A stretch of 64,000 nt of DNA from Streptomyces rishiriensis (lineage in GTDB: Bacteria; Actinomycetota; Actinomycetes; Streptomycetales; Streptomycetaceae), in assembly GCF_003112535.1 (NCBI RefSeq), contig NZ_BEWA01000005.1:416024-480023 (forward strand), read 5' to 3'. This document shows positions 1-7,875 of the stretch, one piece after another. Each line of letters opens with the position of its first letter. Position 1 is the first letter of the stretch. The notes beneath the pieces were generated by a model. The model was not told the origin of the DNA, did not search any database, and was given only the letters and a program-made list of their open reading frames with translations. Position numbers and translations under genes: made by a program.

Positions 1-1808
1 TGAGACTGCGCTACACGATCCTGCGCAGTCACAACCGTCGCTGAACCCTCAACACCCGCCTTGTTCGCCTTCGCGGTGTCCGCCTGGAGGCGCTGCGTCT
101 CCAGGCGCTGCTCCTTGAGCCGCTGTACCGCCTGGTCGTAGGCCAGGATCGCCTTCTGCTTGTCGAGGGCCGTAGCATTCGCGTTCTTCAGAACCGCATC
201 GCGCTGGGCCGTAGCCTCCTTCAGCTGGATCTCGGCATCCCGCTGCGACAGCACCGAATCCGTCAACTGGTTGTTGAGGTCCTGCAACTCCTGGACGGCC
301 TGCTTGCGGGCCGCCGTCAAGTCCAGCTGGGCCTTCTTCGCCGCCACCTGGGCGTCACCGAGAGACCGCTCCGCATCCTGCACCTGCCGCGCGGCCTGCG
401 CATTACGCTGCGCGGCCTGCACCACTGCCTCCGCGGCCGACCGCTTCGCCTGCGCCACCTGCTGCTGTGCCTGAGCAATCTGCCGGGCGCCGTTACGCTC
501 GGCCGTCGCCAACGACTGCTGCGCACCCGCCAGCTGCAGTGCCTTTGAGGCTCCCTGCGCCGCTGTCTGGCCGCCCTTGTAAGTGGCGTTCGTCGCCGCG
601 TCCTGGGCGGCCTTCTGGGCCTGTAGCGTCGACGCAATGCCCTTGAACGCCGGAATCGCTACCAGGGCGATGCCGCCCAAGCCGGCGGCTGCGGCCACAC
701 CTGCGGCGGCGATGGCACCCAGGCCGGCCGCCACCACAGGCAGGACCGGCAGGATCGCCGGACCGAACAGGATCGCGGCCGTGGTGAGTGCTCGAAAGCC
801 GGATGTCGACGACGAGGTGTCCACGTCGATGTGCTGTCCGTCCAGCCGGTTCACCGCGGCCTGGAACGCGACAAGCTGCGCAGATGCTGCACCTGCGTCG
901 ACCCGCACGGCCACGTTTGCGTCCTGCGACGACAGACGTGCCAGCCGGGCCTGAATCTCGGTGATCCGGGCCAGGGCCGCGCCAGCGTCAAGATCGACAC
1001 CGATGCGGGCGTCGCGCAGCGACGTCAGCTGCGCCCGAAGACGAGCGATCTCCACCTCTGCGGGTGTCGTGTCCGCACCGATGTTGATGTTCGGCAAGGA
1101 CGCCTCGGCCTGCGCCACCGCGGCGCGCAGCCGAGTCCCGAGCTGCCCGTCCGTCTCCATGCGGATCCGCAGCGGATCTGCTGAGACCTCGTCGATCTGA
1201 ACCTGAAGCGCCTGCAACTGGGCGATCGCCCGGGCCGTGTCCGCCCGCACCGCGACATTGGGGTGCGCGGCGCCGATACGGCGCAACCGCTCCTCAATGT
1301 CTGCAGCCTGAGCACGCGCCGTCGCCGCATCGATGTCGATGCCGACCGTTTTGTCGGCCAGAGATTCCAGCTTGGCCCGCAGTCGGGCCAGGTCGGCGTC
1401 CACGCCCGTGTCGCCGAGCTTGACGTCCAGCTTGGGCATGCTGCGGAACGCTTCGGTGAGCTTCGCCCTCAGCGAGCGGGCGAAGGCCCCGCCGGCCTGC
1501 TCGCCCTGCTTGGCGGCCGCCGGCCGAGCCTGCTGCCCACCCTGCGTGATACCGCTCGTAATGGAACTGCGGATCGACGCCGTGATGCGAGCGGCGATCT
1601 GCTGTCCTAGCCGCTGGCCGATCCGCTGACCGATCGTGTCCGAGATCGACGACGTCATGGCCGGACCGAAAGCCCGCCCCGCAGCGTTGCCCGCATCCTG
1701 GCCAGCGCGCGTCGCGGCCGGTACCAGCGCGCTCTTCAGCCGATCGTAGATCCCCCGCGTGTTGGGGATGACGTCGACCTCGACCGAGCCTACGGAGATA
1801 GCGGGCAC
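1..1808 (-). CDS. Tail tape measure protein (3' end outside window)
   Basis: The frame is open from a GTG at 1808 to the window edge (at least 602 codons). A strong GGAGGAGG lies just upstream of the GTG. The product is rich in Ala, Gln, Leu and Arg with long heptad-like helical stretches, and has one hydrophobic Ala/Gly/Val/Pro-rich segment at about residues 345-390. Both traits are typical of siphovirus tape measures, which set tail length and enter the host membrane. Its place directly after the frameshifting tail chaperones fits. The C-terminal part, where a peptidase domain is often found, is not visible. Confidence 0.9.
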   Translation of the reverse strand, partial: MPAISVGSVEVDVIPNTRGIYDRLKSALVPAATRAGQDAGNAAGRAFGPAMTSSISDTIGQRIGQRLGQQIAARITASIRSSITSGITQGGQQARPAAAKQGEQAGGAFARSLRAKLTEAFRSMPKLDVKLGDTGVDADLARLRAKLESLADKTVGIDIDAATARAQAADIEERLRRIGAAHPNVAVRADTARAIAQLQALQVQIDEVSADPLRIRMETDGQLGTRLRAAVAQAEASLPNINIGADTTPAEVEIARLRAQLTSLRDARIGVDLDAGAALARITEIQARLARLSSQDANVAVRVDAGAASAQLVAFQAAVNRLDGQHIDVDTSSSTSGFRALTTAAILFGPAILPVLPVVAAGLGAIAAAGVAAAAGLGGIALVAIPAFKGIASTLQAQKAAQDAATNATYKGGQTAAQGASKALQLAGAQQSLATAERNGARQIAQAQQQVAQAKRSAAEAVVQAAQRNAQAARQVQDAERSLGDAQVAAKKAQLDLTAARKQAVQELQDLNNQLTDSVLSQRDAEIQLKEATAQRDAVLKNANATALDKQKAILAYDQAVQRLKEQRLETQRLQADTAKANKAGVEGSATVVTAQDRVAQS

Positions 1809-1829
1809 CGGGAGCCTCCTCCCAGCGCC

Positions 1830-2285
1830 CTACGTGGCGCCTCTGTTGAGCAGCTCGAACAAGGTGTTGGCCTGGTTGTCAGACATGCGCTGCCGGACCT
1901 CGGCCGGCTTCGCGCCCGGTCTGCGGATCGGCTCGGGAGCCTTGGGCCGCTGCGACTTGTGTTCGGTGTTGACGCTGATCAGCACGTACTCCAGCCGCGA
2001 CACCCGGTCCGCGATCACGGCGAGGAGCTGCTCGGCTTGCGACCAGCGCCCCTTCTCGGGTTCACCCTTCTCGGACTGCTCGGCCAGCTCTTCATCCGAC
2101 ATTCCGTTCCGTAGGGCGGTCCACGTCGCCGACTCGGGCGGCAGGTGCTGAATGAGGATGCGCAGACGCCGCCAGGACATGGCGCCGCGGTGCACGTCAA
2201 GGAGGTCGACGCCCTGGTAGTAGCGCAGCAGGTCTGCCTCTATCGCCTCCGCGTGCGCCTCGACGACGGAGCGGGTCCACGCGAT
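1830..2285 (-). CDS. Tail assembly chaperone, -1 frame extension (GpT-like)
   Basis: This frame has no good start of its own. It continues the upstream chaperone frame after a -1 shift at the GGGGAAA run on the minus strand (2285-2291). Just after the shift it reads IAWTRSVVEAHAEAIEADLL and then a segment ending in DVHRGAMSWRRLR, a pattern common in actinophage second tail chaperones. The predicted fusion is 114 codons of the first frame plus 151 codons of this one, about 265 residues. In siphoviruses a minor share of ribosomes shift, and both products coat the tape measure during tail assembly. Confidence 0.8.
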   Translation of the reverse strand: MAWTRSVVEAHAEAIEADLLRYYQGVDLLDVHRGAMSWRRLRILIQHLPPESATWTALRNGMSDEELAEQSEKGEPEKGRWSQAEQLLAVIADRVSRLEYVLISVNTEHKSQRPKAPEPIRRPGAKPAEVRQRMSDNQANTLFELLNRGAT

Positions 2286-2626
2286 TTCCCCAGGCTCTCG
2301 CCGGACTGCTCTGCGGCATCCTGGGTGAACTCCAGGAACTCGACGATCGTCGGATCCATCTCCAGGTACAGCTCGTAGTCGTCGGGGTGGAAGACCTTCT
2401 GGGCGAAGGCGTCAAGATTGCCCGCGTTGAGCAGGCGCTGCCACGAGATGCGCCACGCCGACGGCGGGATGATCTGTACGTCGTCGCCGCACAGGGTGGC
2501 CGTGACGTAGTTTTCGGCCTCGATCTCCTGTGCTTCGGCGGCTGTAACCTCCGGTTCCTCGACGGGCCGGCGGGACTGGGGGCGGGCGGCCGCCTTACGG
2601 GCGGCCGGACGGGGATTTGCGGCCAT
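2240..2626 (-). CDS. Tail assembly chaperone, zero-frame product (GpG-like)
   Basis: The 128-residue product starts at an ATG at 2626 (MAANPRPAARKAAAR). It has a basic, Pro/Ala-rich N terminus, then an acidic helical domain with WQRLLNAGNLDAF and LEMDPTIVEFLEF. It lies between the major tail protein and the tape measure, the normal place for this gene. The frame ends at 2240, about 45 bases after a GGGGAAA run. The downstream frame continues a recognisable chaperone sequence, so a programmed frameshift is likely. An upstream in-frame extension to 3250 is open but overlaps the major tail gene and looks non-coding. Confidence 0.82.
   Translation of the reverse strand: MAANPRPAARKAAARPQSRRPVEEPEVTAAEAQEIEAENYVTATLCGDDVQIIPPSAWRISWQRLLNAGNLDAFAQKVFHPDDYELYLEMDPTIVEFLEFTQDAAEQSGESLGKSRGPAPSSRRTRRR
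2285..2291 (-). other. Candidate -1 ribosomal frameshift site (GGGGAAA)
   Basis: In the zero frame the mRNA reads CTG GGG AAA TCG. Slipping back one base gives GGG GAA ATC, joining the 128-codon frame to the 151-codon extension without a stop. Runs of the form GGGAAA or GGGGAAA are used by lambda-like and actinophage G/T gene pairs. The P-site tRNA re-pairs perfectly (GGG to GGG) while the A-site pairing is imperfect, so efficiency is uncertain. Confidence 0.65.
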
Positions 2627-2718
2627 GGCGCGGGACTCCTTCTGTGACGGCGCGGGCAACGTGCAGAGGTGGGCGGGCCGGGCCCGCGCCGGCTGGCTAA
2701 ACCAGCCCGCCCACCCGC

Positions 2719-3306
2719 TCAGGAACCCGTGTAGGCGGGCGTGGCGGGGATCTTGTCGACGTGGTAGACGGTGTTGCCGGCCTCGTCGGGATAGGTCGTG
2801 ATCGTCCACTCGTAGCCGGACATCTCGTCCTGCTTGAAGGAGACATCGGAGCGGTCGTTGATCTCGCCCTGCGGGACGTAGAAGCCCTTGTAGGCGTCGC
2901 CGTCGATGACGAGGAACCAGAACGCGCGGCGGTCGGGAACGGGCGAAGCGGTCTCGGCGTACTTGGTGAGACCCGTGCCATCGGGCACCAGATCGGCCTG
3001 ATCCAGGCGGTAGTGCAGGGACTGCACCGCGACCCTGGACGTCTCCCACACCGTGAGCTTGAACGTCCTCACCGACTTGGTGATCTGCGTGCGGAACGGG
3101 CTGCTGAGGCCCCACGGGGTGAACTCCTGGGAGTTCTCGTCGAAGCCGTAGGTGAGGCCGTTGTCGGAGATGGCGCCGAGCGGGGCCCACGGGGCGAGGG
3201 GCTGGGTGAGCGGCGAGTTCACCGCGGGCGTTCCGACGGGCGCGACCCACCCCCCGCCGTTCGCTCCGACAAGCGCCAGGTCCGCGGCGCGGGTGATGTT
3301 GACCAT
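2719..3306 (-). CDS. Major tail tube protein
   Basis: 195 residues from the ATG at 3306 (MVNITRAADLALVGANGG). The frame is open further upstream to 3414, but that part overlaps the next gene region and reads as low-complexity shadow. The product is beta-rich with aromatic strands such as RRAFWFLVIDG and YKGFYVPQGEI, and ends VYHVDKIPATPAYTGS. Size, beta content and position between the tail terminator and the chaperones match siphovirus tail tube proteins. Confidence 0.85.
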   Translation of the reverse strand: MVNITRAADLALVGANGGGWVAPVGTPAVNSPLTQPLAPWAPLGAISDNGLTYGFDENSQEFTPWGLSSPFRTQITKSVRTFKLTVWETSRVAVQSLHYRLDQADLVPDGTGLTKYAETASPVPDRRAFWFLVIDGDAYKGFYVPQGEINDRSDVSFKQDEMSGYEWTITTYPDEAGNTVYHVDKIPATPAYTGS

Positions 3307-3379
3307 GAGATGACTCCAGACATGGAAGAGCCCGCGCACGGGCGGGTGGTGAGGGTCCGGCGCGGGCCCGGGTTCCCGG

Positions 3380-3769
3380 TCAGGCCGGGTGACAGAAGAT
3401 CTCGTAAGTGGCACCGACTCGGCGGAGGCCAGTGTTCTCGTAGGGGCGTACAGCCGGGAGCGTCAGGCATCCCGTCCGCCCGATGACGGCTGTTGGGCTC
3501 GACGACCCCCGTAGCTGGCCGGTGATCCAGGCATGGACCTCGCGGGCCAGGGTGAAGGCTTCGGCCCGGCTGGCCGCGTACACGTCCATGTCGACGAGGA
3601 AGCGGGCGAGCCGGACGCCGTCGTCGCCCCCAGCGGGAAGCTGCTCGAACTGGATCGTCGGCAGTTCGCTCAGCAGGTCGTTGTCGAGTTCGTCGCGCAC
3701 CACCGCGTCCGGCCACCGCTGCTGGGCGCGAGGGATGAGCTCTGCCTCGATGTCGATGATCGCGGTCAC
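3380..3769 (-). CDS. Tail terminator / head-tail joining protein
   Basis: 129 residues starting MTAIIDIEAELIPRAQQRWP. The length, the alternating alpha/beta pattern and the segment FLVDMDVYAASRAEAFTLAR resemble actinophage tail terminator (tail completion) proteins, which cap the tail tube at the head-proximal end. It overlaps the upstream gene by 4 bases (ATGA), so translation is coupled. The family is assigned mainly from gene order. Confidence 0.65.
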   Translation of the reverse strand: MTAIIDIEAELIPRAQQRWPDAVVRDELDNDLLSELPTIQFEQLPAGGDDGVRLARFLVDMDVYAASRAEAFTLAREVHAWITGQLRGSSSPTAVIGRTGCLTLPAVRPYENTGLRRVGATYEIFCHPA

Positions 3770-4095
3770 TGGTTCGTCCCGCCGATCTGGGCGGCGCGCA
3801 GCAGGACGTGATGCGCGTGGACCTTCTCGGTGCCGTACTCCACCCAGCGTGCGTAGTAGGCGGTGTTGCGGACTGTGGCGGTGGCCCGGTCGCGGTGCCG
3901 GCCGCCGCGCGAAGTGCTGTCGACTTCCCAGGATGCCTTGTAGTGGCCCGGGTGCGGTCCGCGGTCGTCCACCGGCGAGATGGCCTGTGCGACACCTCTG
4001 ATGATCTCGGCGCGGCGCCGCATCTCCGCCTCCATGGACGGCATCCGGAGCATCTGGCCCACTCCTTTGCGCTTCATCTTGAAACGCGCTGCCAT
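3766..4095 (-). CDS. HK97 gp10-like head-tail connector protein
   Basis: 109 residues, very basic (MAARFKMKRKGVGQMLRM at the N terminus). The core VAQAISPVDDRGPHPGHYKA followed by YYARWVEYGTEKVHAHHVLL is characteristic of the HK97 gp10 / minor capsid family. These proteins join the connector to the tail and carry the conserved Y-x-x-x-V-E-x-G-T motif. It sits where expected between the head closure gene and the tail terminator. Confidence 0.8.
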   Translation of the reverse strand: MAARFKMKRKGVGQMLRMPSMEAEMRRRAEIIRGVAQAISPVDDRGPHPGHYKASWEVDSTSRGGRHRDRATATVRNTAYYARWVEYGTEKVHAHHVLLRAAQIGGTNQ

Positions 4096-4128
4096 ACCCT
4101 CAACTCCTCACGGCACTAAGGGGGACGT

Positions 4129-4458
4129 ATGGACGTCAAGGGCGTCATGGCCGCGATCAGCTTCGACGGCGACTGGGTCACCATCACGAAGAAGGAGCTC
4201 GGGCAGCAAGACCGGCACCACAGGATCAGCGTCCGGGACATCACGGGCACCACCTTCAAGCCGGGCAGCTGGCTCTTCCACGGCTACATTCAGCTCCTCG
4301 TGGCTGGCTCTCTACCGGCTTGCGAGACGAGGGGCTTCTTCGGCGGCAGGCCTCCGCGGTCGGACCGCAACAGCCTGAGCATCTCGCACAAGCGCAACGA
4401 CGAGGCCAAGAAGATCGTCGCTGCGATCGAAGAGGCCCGGGTCCGCCTCAGCCCGTGA
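4129..4458 (+). CDS. DUF4429-like protein encoded against the structural operon (moron-like)
   Basis: 109 residues on the opposite strand to its neighbours, starting at ATG 4129 with AGGGGGAC upstream. The sequence MAAISFDGDWVTITKK, a middle segment with VRDITGTTFKPGSWLFHGYI, and the C-terminal RNDEAKKIVAAIEEAR resemble the DUF4429 domain, a PH-like beta fold common in Streptomyces. Its 3' end overlaps the head closure gene by 11 bases in convergent orientation. An oppositely oriented gene inserted in a late operon is the usual form of a phage moron, expressed from the prophage. Its function is unknown. Confidence 0.75.
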   Translation: MDVKGVMAAISFDGDWVTITKKELGQQDRHHRISVRDITGTTFKPGSWLFHGYIQLLVAGSLPACETRGFFGGRPPRSDRNSLSISHKRNDEAKKIVAAIEEARVRLSP

Positions 4459-4810
4459 CCCGGTCGGCGGCGAACTGGATCGGGCCGCGCGTGCCGGTGA
4501 AGGGACTTCGGCCCCAGTCGCCGGGCTCGCCCGTGATGTTGCAGTCGACTCCCCTGATGCGGGCCCGGTCGGTGGTCCGCAGCTGCGCACCTGCGGGCGC
4601 GTACACGGTCCAGCCGACGATGACCGTGTCGCGGGCTTGCTGCTGGTCCCCGCCCACCTGCGGTGTCTCGGCCCGCGGGGTGACGACGCAGCCCTTCAGA
4701 TCGAAGGACTCGTCCGGGCCGGGTAGCGGCTGCCCGCGGTTGTCACGGCCGGGCGAGGCGCCGGTGCGCAGGATCCGCACCGTTTCCCCGAACGGGTACG
4801 GGGCAGGCAC
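4448..4810 (-). CDS. Head closure / head-tail connector protein
   Basis: 120 residues starting MPAPYPFGETVRILRTG. The segments VVTPRAETPQVGGDQQQARD and VIVGWTVYAPAGAQL match the small beta-barrel head closure proteins of actinophages, which seal the portal-adaptor ring. Its start abuts the stop of the upstream adaptor gene. Assigned from pattern and gene order. Confidence 0.65.
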   Translation of the reverse strand: MPAPYPFGETVRILRTGASPGRDNRGQPLPGPDESFDLKGCVVTPRAETPQVGGDQQQARDTVIVGWTVYAPAGAQLRTTDRARIRGVDCNITGEPGDWGRSPFTGTRGPIQFAADRVTG

Positions 4811-5227
4811 CTACACCCACCCCCAGCCCGGCTCGTACTCCAGCGGCGGCCCGTAGCCCTCGTCGACCGGCCAGGTCGGCGACGGGTCCGCCGTGGCCGG
4901 CGTCGGGTCGACGGTGAAGGCGCCGCCGCGGCCGGCCAGCGATTTCAGGGCCGTCTTGTCGGCCTTCGTCAGATACAGGCCGCCCGAGCCTTGCGGGCGC
5001 TGCACCGACATGGGGCCGATCGTCTCGTAGGACACCTGCTGCGGGTTGACGTAGCCGCGGCCGGCGACGGACAGGACGACCGCGGTCGCCTGATCCGGCA
5101 GCGGCTTGATCACGGTCTCGCACAGGGCGACCGCCTGGGTCAGCAGAAGGTCGGCCCGGTCCCCGTTGATCTCGGAGAGGTCCAGGAAGAGGCCGAGCTC
5201 CGCGGCAGTCGGGGGCACGAACACCAT
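4811..5227 (-). CDS. Head-tail adaptor (gp6-like connector)
   Basis: 138 residues starting MVFVPPTAAELGLFLDLSEI at ATG 5227, preceded by GAGGAGG. The N terminus is helical, with DRADLLLTQAVALCETVIKP, followed by VVLSVAGRGYVNPQQVSYET, a pattern usual for HK97 gp6-type adaptors that dock on the portal. A longer in-frame extension to 5344 lacks a ribosome site and overlaps the glycosyltransferase gene, so the shorter start is chosen. Confidence 0.75.
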   Translation of the reverse strand: MVFVPPTAAELGLFLDLSEINGDRADLLLTQAVALCETVIKPLPDQATAVVLSVAGRGYVNPQQVSYETIGPMSVQRPQGSGGLYLTKADKTALKSLAGRGGAFTVDPTPATADPSPTWPVDEGYGPPLEYEPGWGWV

Positions 5228-5237
5228 CTGCGCCTCC

Positions 5238-6257
5238 TCAGGCCAGAGACTCCACCGCGTCGCACCAAGCAGCCAGATCAGGCGCGGGATCCAGCTCGGC
5301 AGACCGCGACCTCGCCCGCTTCGCGGCCAGCCGGTACTCGGCACGGTCTGTCAGCAACCTGCGGATCACGGTCTCGTAGCCGTCGACGTCGTGCAGGTCG
5401 ACGAACACCCCCGCCTCGGAAAGGGCCTCGCACAGCCCCGGGGTGGGGTGCGCGATCACCGGAATGCCCGAGGCGAGCGCCTCCACCCCGGCCCGGCCCC
5501 ACGACTCGTAGGAGGACGGCATCAGCAGCACCTTCGTGCGGCTGTACACCGCGTCCCGCATCTCGTGGCCGCACATGTGGTCGATGACCTCGACGTTGGG
5601 CAGGTCCGGGACGATCTGCTCGCCGTAGGCGCCGACGACCGCCAGGAACTCGACGTCGGGCATGCGGCGGGCCAGCTTCCCGAAGAGCTCGCCGCCCTTC
5701 TCCGCATTCAGGTTGATCAGCGTCACCTTGTTGCCGGGCTTCGTCCGGTACTCGTCGGCGAAGACCGGCGGCCGGACGATGACCTCCCGCCCGGGCCGGA
5801 CGCCCCTGGGGTACTCGGCGAAGAACAGCTCGGCCTCCCTCGCCATCCACTGCGAGTTGTAGACCGCGAGTGCCGTGTCCCCGGCCGCCATCTGCCGGAA
5901 CGACGGGAGGTGCGTGTTGTGGCAGACGACCGCCAGCGGCTTGCCGTATCCGCGGGCCAGCGCGCCGGCCGACGGGACGTTCTCCAGGTGGGAGACGACC
6001 ACGTCCGCCTTGCGGATCGCGGTGGCGGCGTCCAGCCGGGTCTGCAGCGGCACCACTTGAACGCCGTCGAGGTCGTACTCGGCACGGTCGTCGGTGTAGC
6101 GGGACAGCCACACCGACACGTCGTGACCGCGCTCGACGAGGGCCCGCAACATGCTGTGGACCATCCACTCGGCGCCGGCGTTGTGGCGGGGCGGGTAGCC
6201 GTGCAGCCGGGCGACGACCCGCATCGGCGCCCGACCGCCCTCCCCGCCCGACGTCAC
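5238..6257 (-). CDS. GT4-family glycosyltransferase inside the capsid operon
   Basis: 339 residues with a GT-B fold pattern. The N-terminal Rossmann half (MRVVARLHGYPPRHNAGAEW) contains the Gly-rich acceptor loop, and the C-terminal half carries the E-x7-E nucleotide-sugar motif in SYESWGRAGVEALASGIPVI (roughly residues 245-265). It overlaps the major capsid gene by 4 bases (ATGA), so both are made from the same message. The donor sugar is unknown. Given its place, glycosylation of capsid or tail protein is the simplest role, as reported for some mycobacteriophage virions. Modification of the host surface is an alternative. Confidence 0.88.
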   Translation of the reverse strand: MTSGGEGGRAPMRVVARLHGYPPRHNAGAEWMVHSMLRALVERGHDVSVWLSRYTDDRAEYDLDGVQVVPLQTRLDAATAIRKADVVVSHLENVPSAGALARGYGKPLAVVCHNTHLPSFRQMAAGDTALAVYNSQWMAREAELFFAEYPRGVRPGREVIVRPPVFADEYRTKPGNKVTLINLNAEKGGELFGKLARRMPDVEFLAVVGAYGEQIVPDLPNVEVIDHMCGHEMRDAVYSRTKVLLMPSSYESWGRAGVEALASGIPVIAHPTPGLCEALSEAGVFVDLHDVDGYETVIRRLLTDRAEYRLAAKRARSRSAELDPAPDLAAWCDAVESLA

Positions 6258-7210
6258 GAGCTGCCGCCCGCCGCCAGGTACTTGACGAACGCCTCCTCGT
6301 CGCCGAGGACGAACCCGTAGTACGCCTCCGCCAGGAGGAGCACCAGGTTCTCCTGGAACGCGGAGTGGACGCCGCCGTCCTCGTCGATGTACGTGGCCTC
6401 GTTGCTGACGCGGATGTTGATCTCCATTCCGACGCCATACGCCGTCTGGGACCAGTCACCGCCAATTCCTCGAAGGCCGGTGTCGACGGTGCCGGACTGG
6501 CGGCGCAGCTTCCCGGACACGGCACGCGAGTAGGCGACAGGCTCGCCGATGAGCGAGCCGGCGAGGGCTGCTCCGGTACCGGGCTGGGTGGTGTCGACCA
6601 GGATCGGCCGCCCGGTGGTGTCCGTGGCGCCGAGCAGGCTGGGCTTCATCCGGTAGTCGAGGACGGTCCCGGTGTAGTCCCAGTCGTCGTCGATGATCTC
6701 CTTCTGACCCTTGACCAGGTCTCCCCAGATGCCGCCGTTGGCCTGCGTGGTCCCGCCAATGGCGACGCTCTTGCTCGTGGCGGCCAGGTAGTCCGGGAAG
6801 GGGCCGGTGGCGCCCTTCATGGTCTTGCCGTGGATCGTGGCCCGGTCGAAGGCTCGGGCGAACGCGGTCGGCAGATCGCGCTCCAGCTGCGCCCAGAGAC
6901 CGGCGGCATTGGAGCGCACGACCTCCATGGCGGCGGGGATCAAGACGGCGATCTTCTTGCCGCTCATCGTCTTGACGTCCACGCCGCCGGTGCCCAGCGG
7001 CTTGCGTCCGGCCTGCTCGACCCAGTCGGCGGTCGGCACGTCGAGCGGCACCGGGATCGCCGTGTTGGCGGTCATGGACAACGGGACCCGGTTCGACAGC
7101 GCCATGACCGCCGACTGCTCGGTGGACTTGGCGAAGATCGGCCCAATGAGCTCGGGCGGCAGGAAGACGGAGTTCAGGTCGGAAGTCTTGATCGGGTTCG
7201 TGTGAGCCAT
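6254..7210 (-). CDS. Major capsid protein (HK97 fold)
   Basis: 318 residues starting MAHTNPIKTSDLNSVFLPPE. The order of elements fits HK97-type capsid proteins: an N-arm, an E-loop region near AIPVPLDVPTADWVEQAGRK, a spine helix around LWAQLERDLPTAFARAFDRA, and a C-terminal domain with VGMEINIRVSNEATY. No protease domain is fused and no separate ClpP- or U35-like maturation protease is visible nearby, so scaffold removal must use another route. It is directly downstream of the scaffold gene. Confidence 0.9.
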   Translation of the reverse strand: MAHTNPIKTSDLNSVFLPPELIGPIFAKSTEQSAVMALSNRVPLSMTANTAIPVPLDVPTADWVEQAGRKPLGTGGVDVKTMSGKKIAVLIPAAMEVVRSNAAGLWAQLERDLPTAFARAFDRATIHGKTMKGATGPFPDYLAATSKSVAIGGTTQANGGIWGDLVKGQKEIIDDDWDYTGTVLDYRMKPSLLGATDTTGRPILVDTTQPGTGAALAGSLIGEPVAYSRAVSGKLRRQSGTVDTGLRGIGGDWSQTAYGVGMEINIRVSNEATYIDEDGGVHSAFQENLVLLLAEAYYGFVLGDEEAFVKYLAAGGSS

Positions 7211-7225
7211 CGGGGGCTACCTCTC

Positions 7226-7816
7226 TCAGCGGCCCTCAAGGGCCTTCTGCATGAGCCCGGCGAACACTTCGCCGCGACTGTTGGGGGTTCGGTTGCCGTT
7301 GCCCGAGGACCCCTGCGTGCGGTCCGGAGCCGGACGCCGCGGGGAGTTGTCGGCAGGCTTCGCGAGGTGCGGCTTGCGCTTGAGCAGGTCGTCAAGGCTG
7401 GCGCGGATACCGTCGGCGTCGATCTCGCCGTCGGCGTCGACGAAGGAGTCAAGGTCGAGGAAGGCGTGCGCGTCGTCCGGGTCGGCGAACCCGGCGGCCG
7501 CCAGAGCCCGCACCTCCGAGCGCACGGCGCGCGCTTGGGCTGCCTTCACGCGCTCCTGAACGGCGGTGAGCTGCTCGGTGAGCCGCTCCTGCTCCGACTT
7601 CTGCGCGTCCTCGAGTTCCTGCGCCTTCCTGGCCAAGGGTTCCAGCTCGCCGGCCTTCGTGCGGTACTTGGCCGCCTCCCGGCGCAGCTTCTCGATCTCC
7701 TTGCGCGCTGCATCCGGATCGGCCCACGGGTCCGTCTTCGCCTGCTCCGCCTCCAGGGCGGTGGTGGGCTCCTGCGGCTCCGTCTCGACCTGCTCGGTCT
7801 CCTCGTTTTCGGGCAT
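7226..7816 (-). CDS. Capsid scaffolding protein
   Basis: 196 residues from ATG 7816 (MPENEETEQVETEPQEP), with GGAGG about ten bases upstream. The N terminus is very acidic, the central region is a long coiled coil (KEIEKLRREAAKYRTKAGEL onward), and the C terminus is basic and Ser/Pro-rich, ending GLMQKALEGR. This arrangement and the position directly before the major capsid gene are typical of siphovirus scaffolds. The in-frame extension to 8158 overlaps the MuF-like gene and is unlikely to be used. Confidence 0.85.
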   Translation of the reverse strand: MPENEETEQVETEPQEPTTALEAEQAKTDPWADPDAARKEIEKLRREAAKYRTKAGELEPLARKAQELEDAQKSEQERLTEQLTAVQERVKAAQARAVRSEVRALAAAGFADPDDAHAFLDLDSFVDADGEIDADGIRASLDDLLKRKPHLAKPADNSPRRPAPDRTQGSSGNGNRTPNSRGEVFAGLMQKALEGR

Positions 7817-7875
7817 GGTGAAGTCGCCCTCCAGGGGCTGAGAGAGGCCGCCACCAGGGCGGCCGTAGGGGTCGG

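Noticed and set aside
583..2151. Long plus-strand frames across the tape measure and chaperone genes
   Set aside because: They are antisense shadows caused by high third-position GC; the minus-strand frames carry recognisable proteins and ribosome sites.
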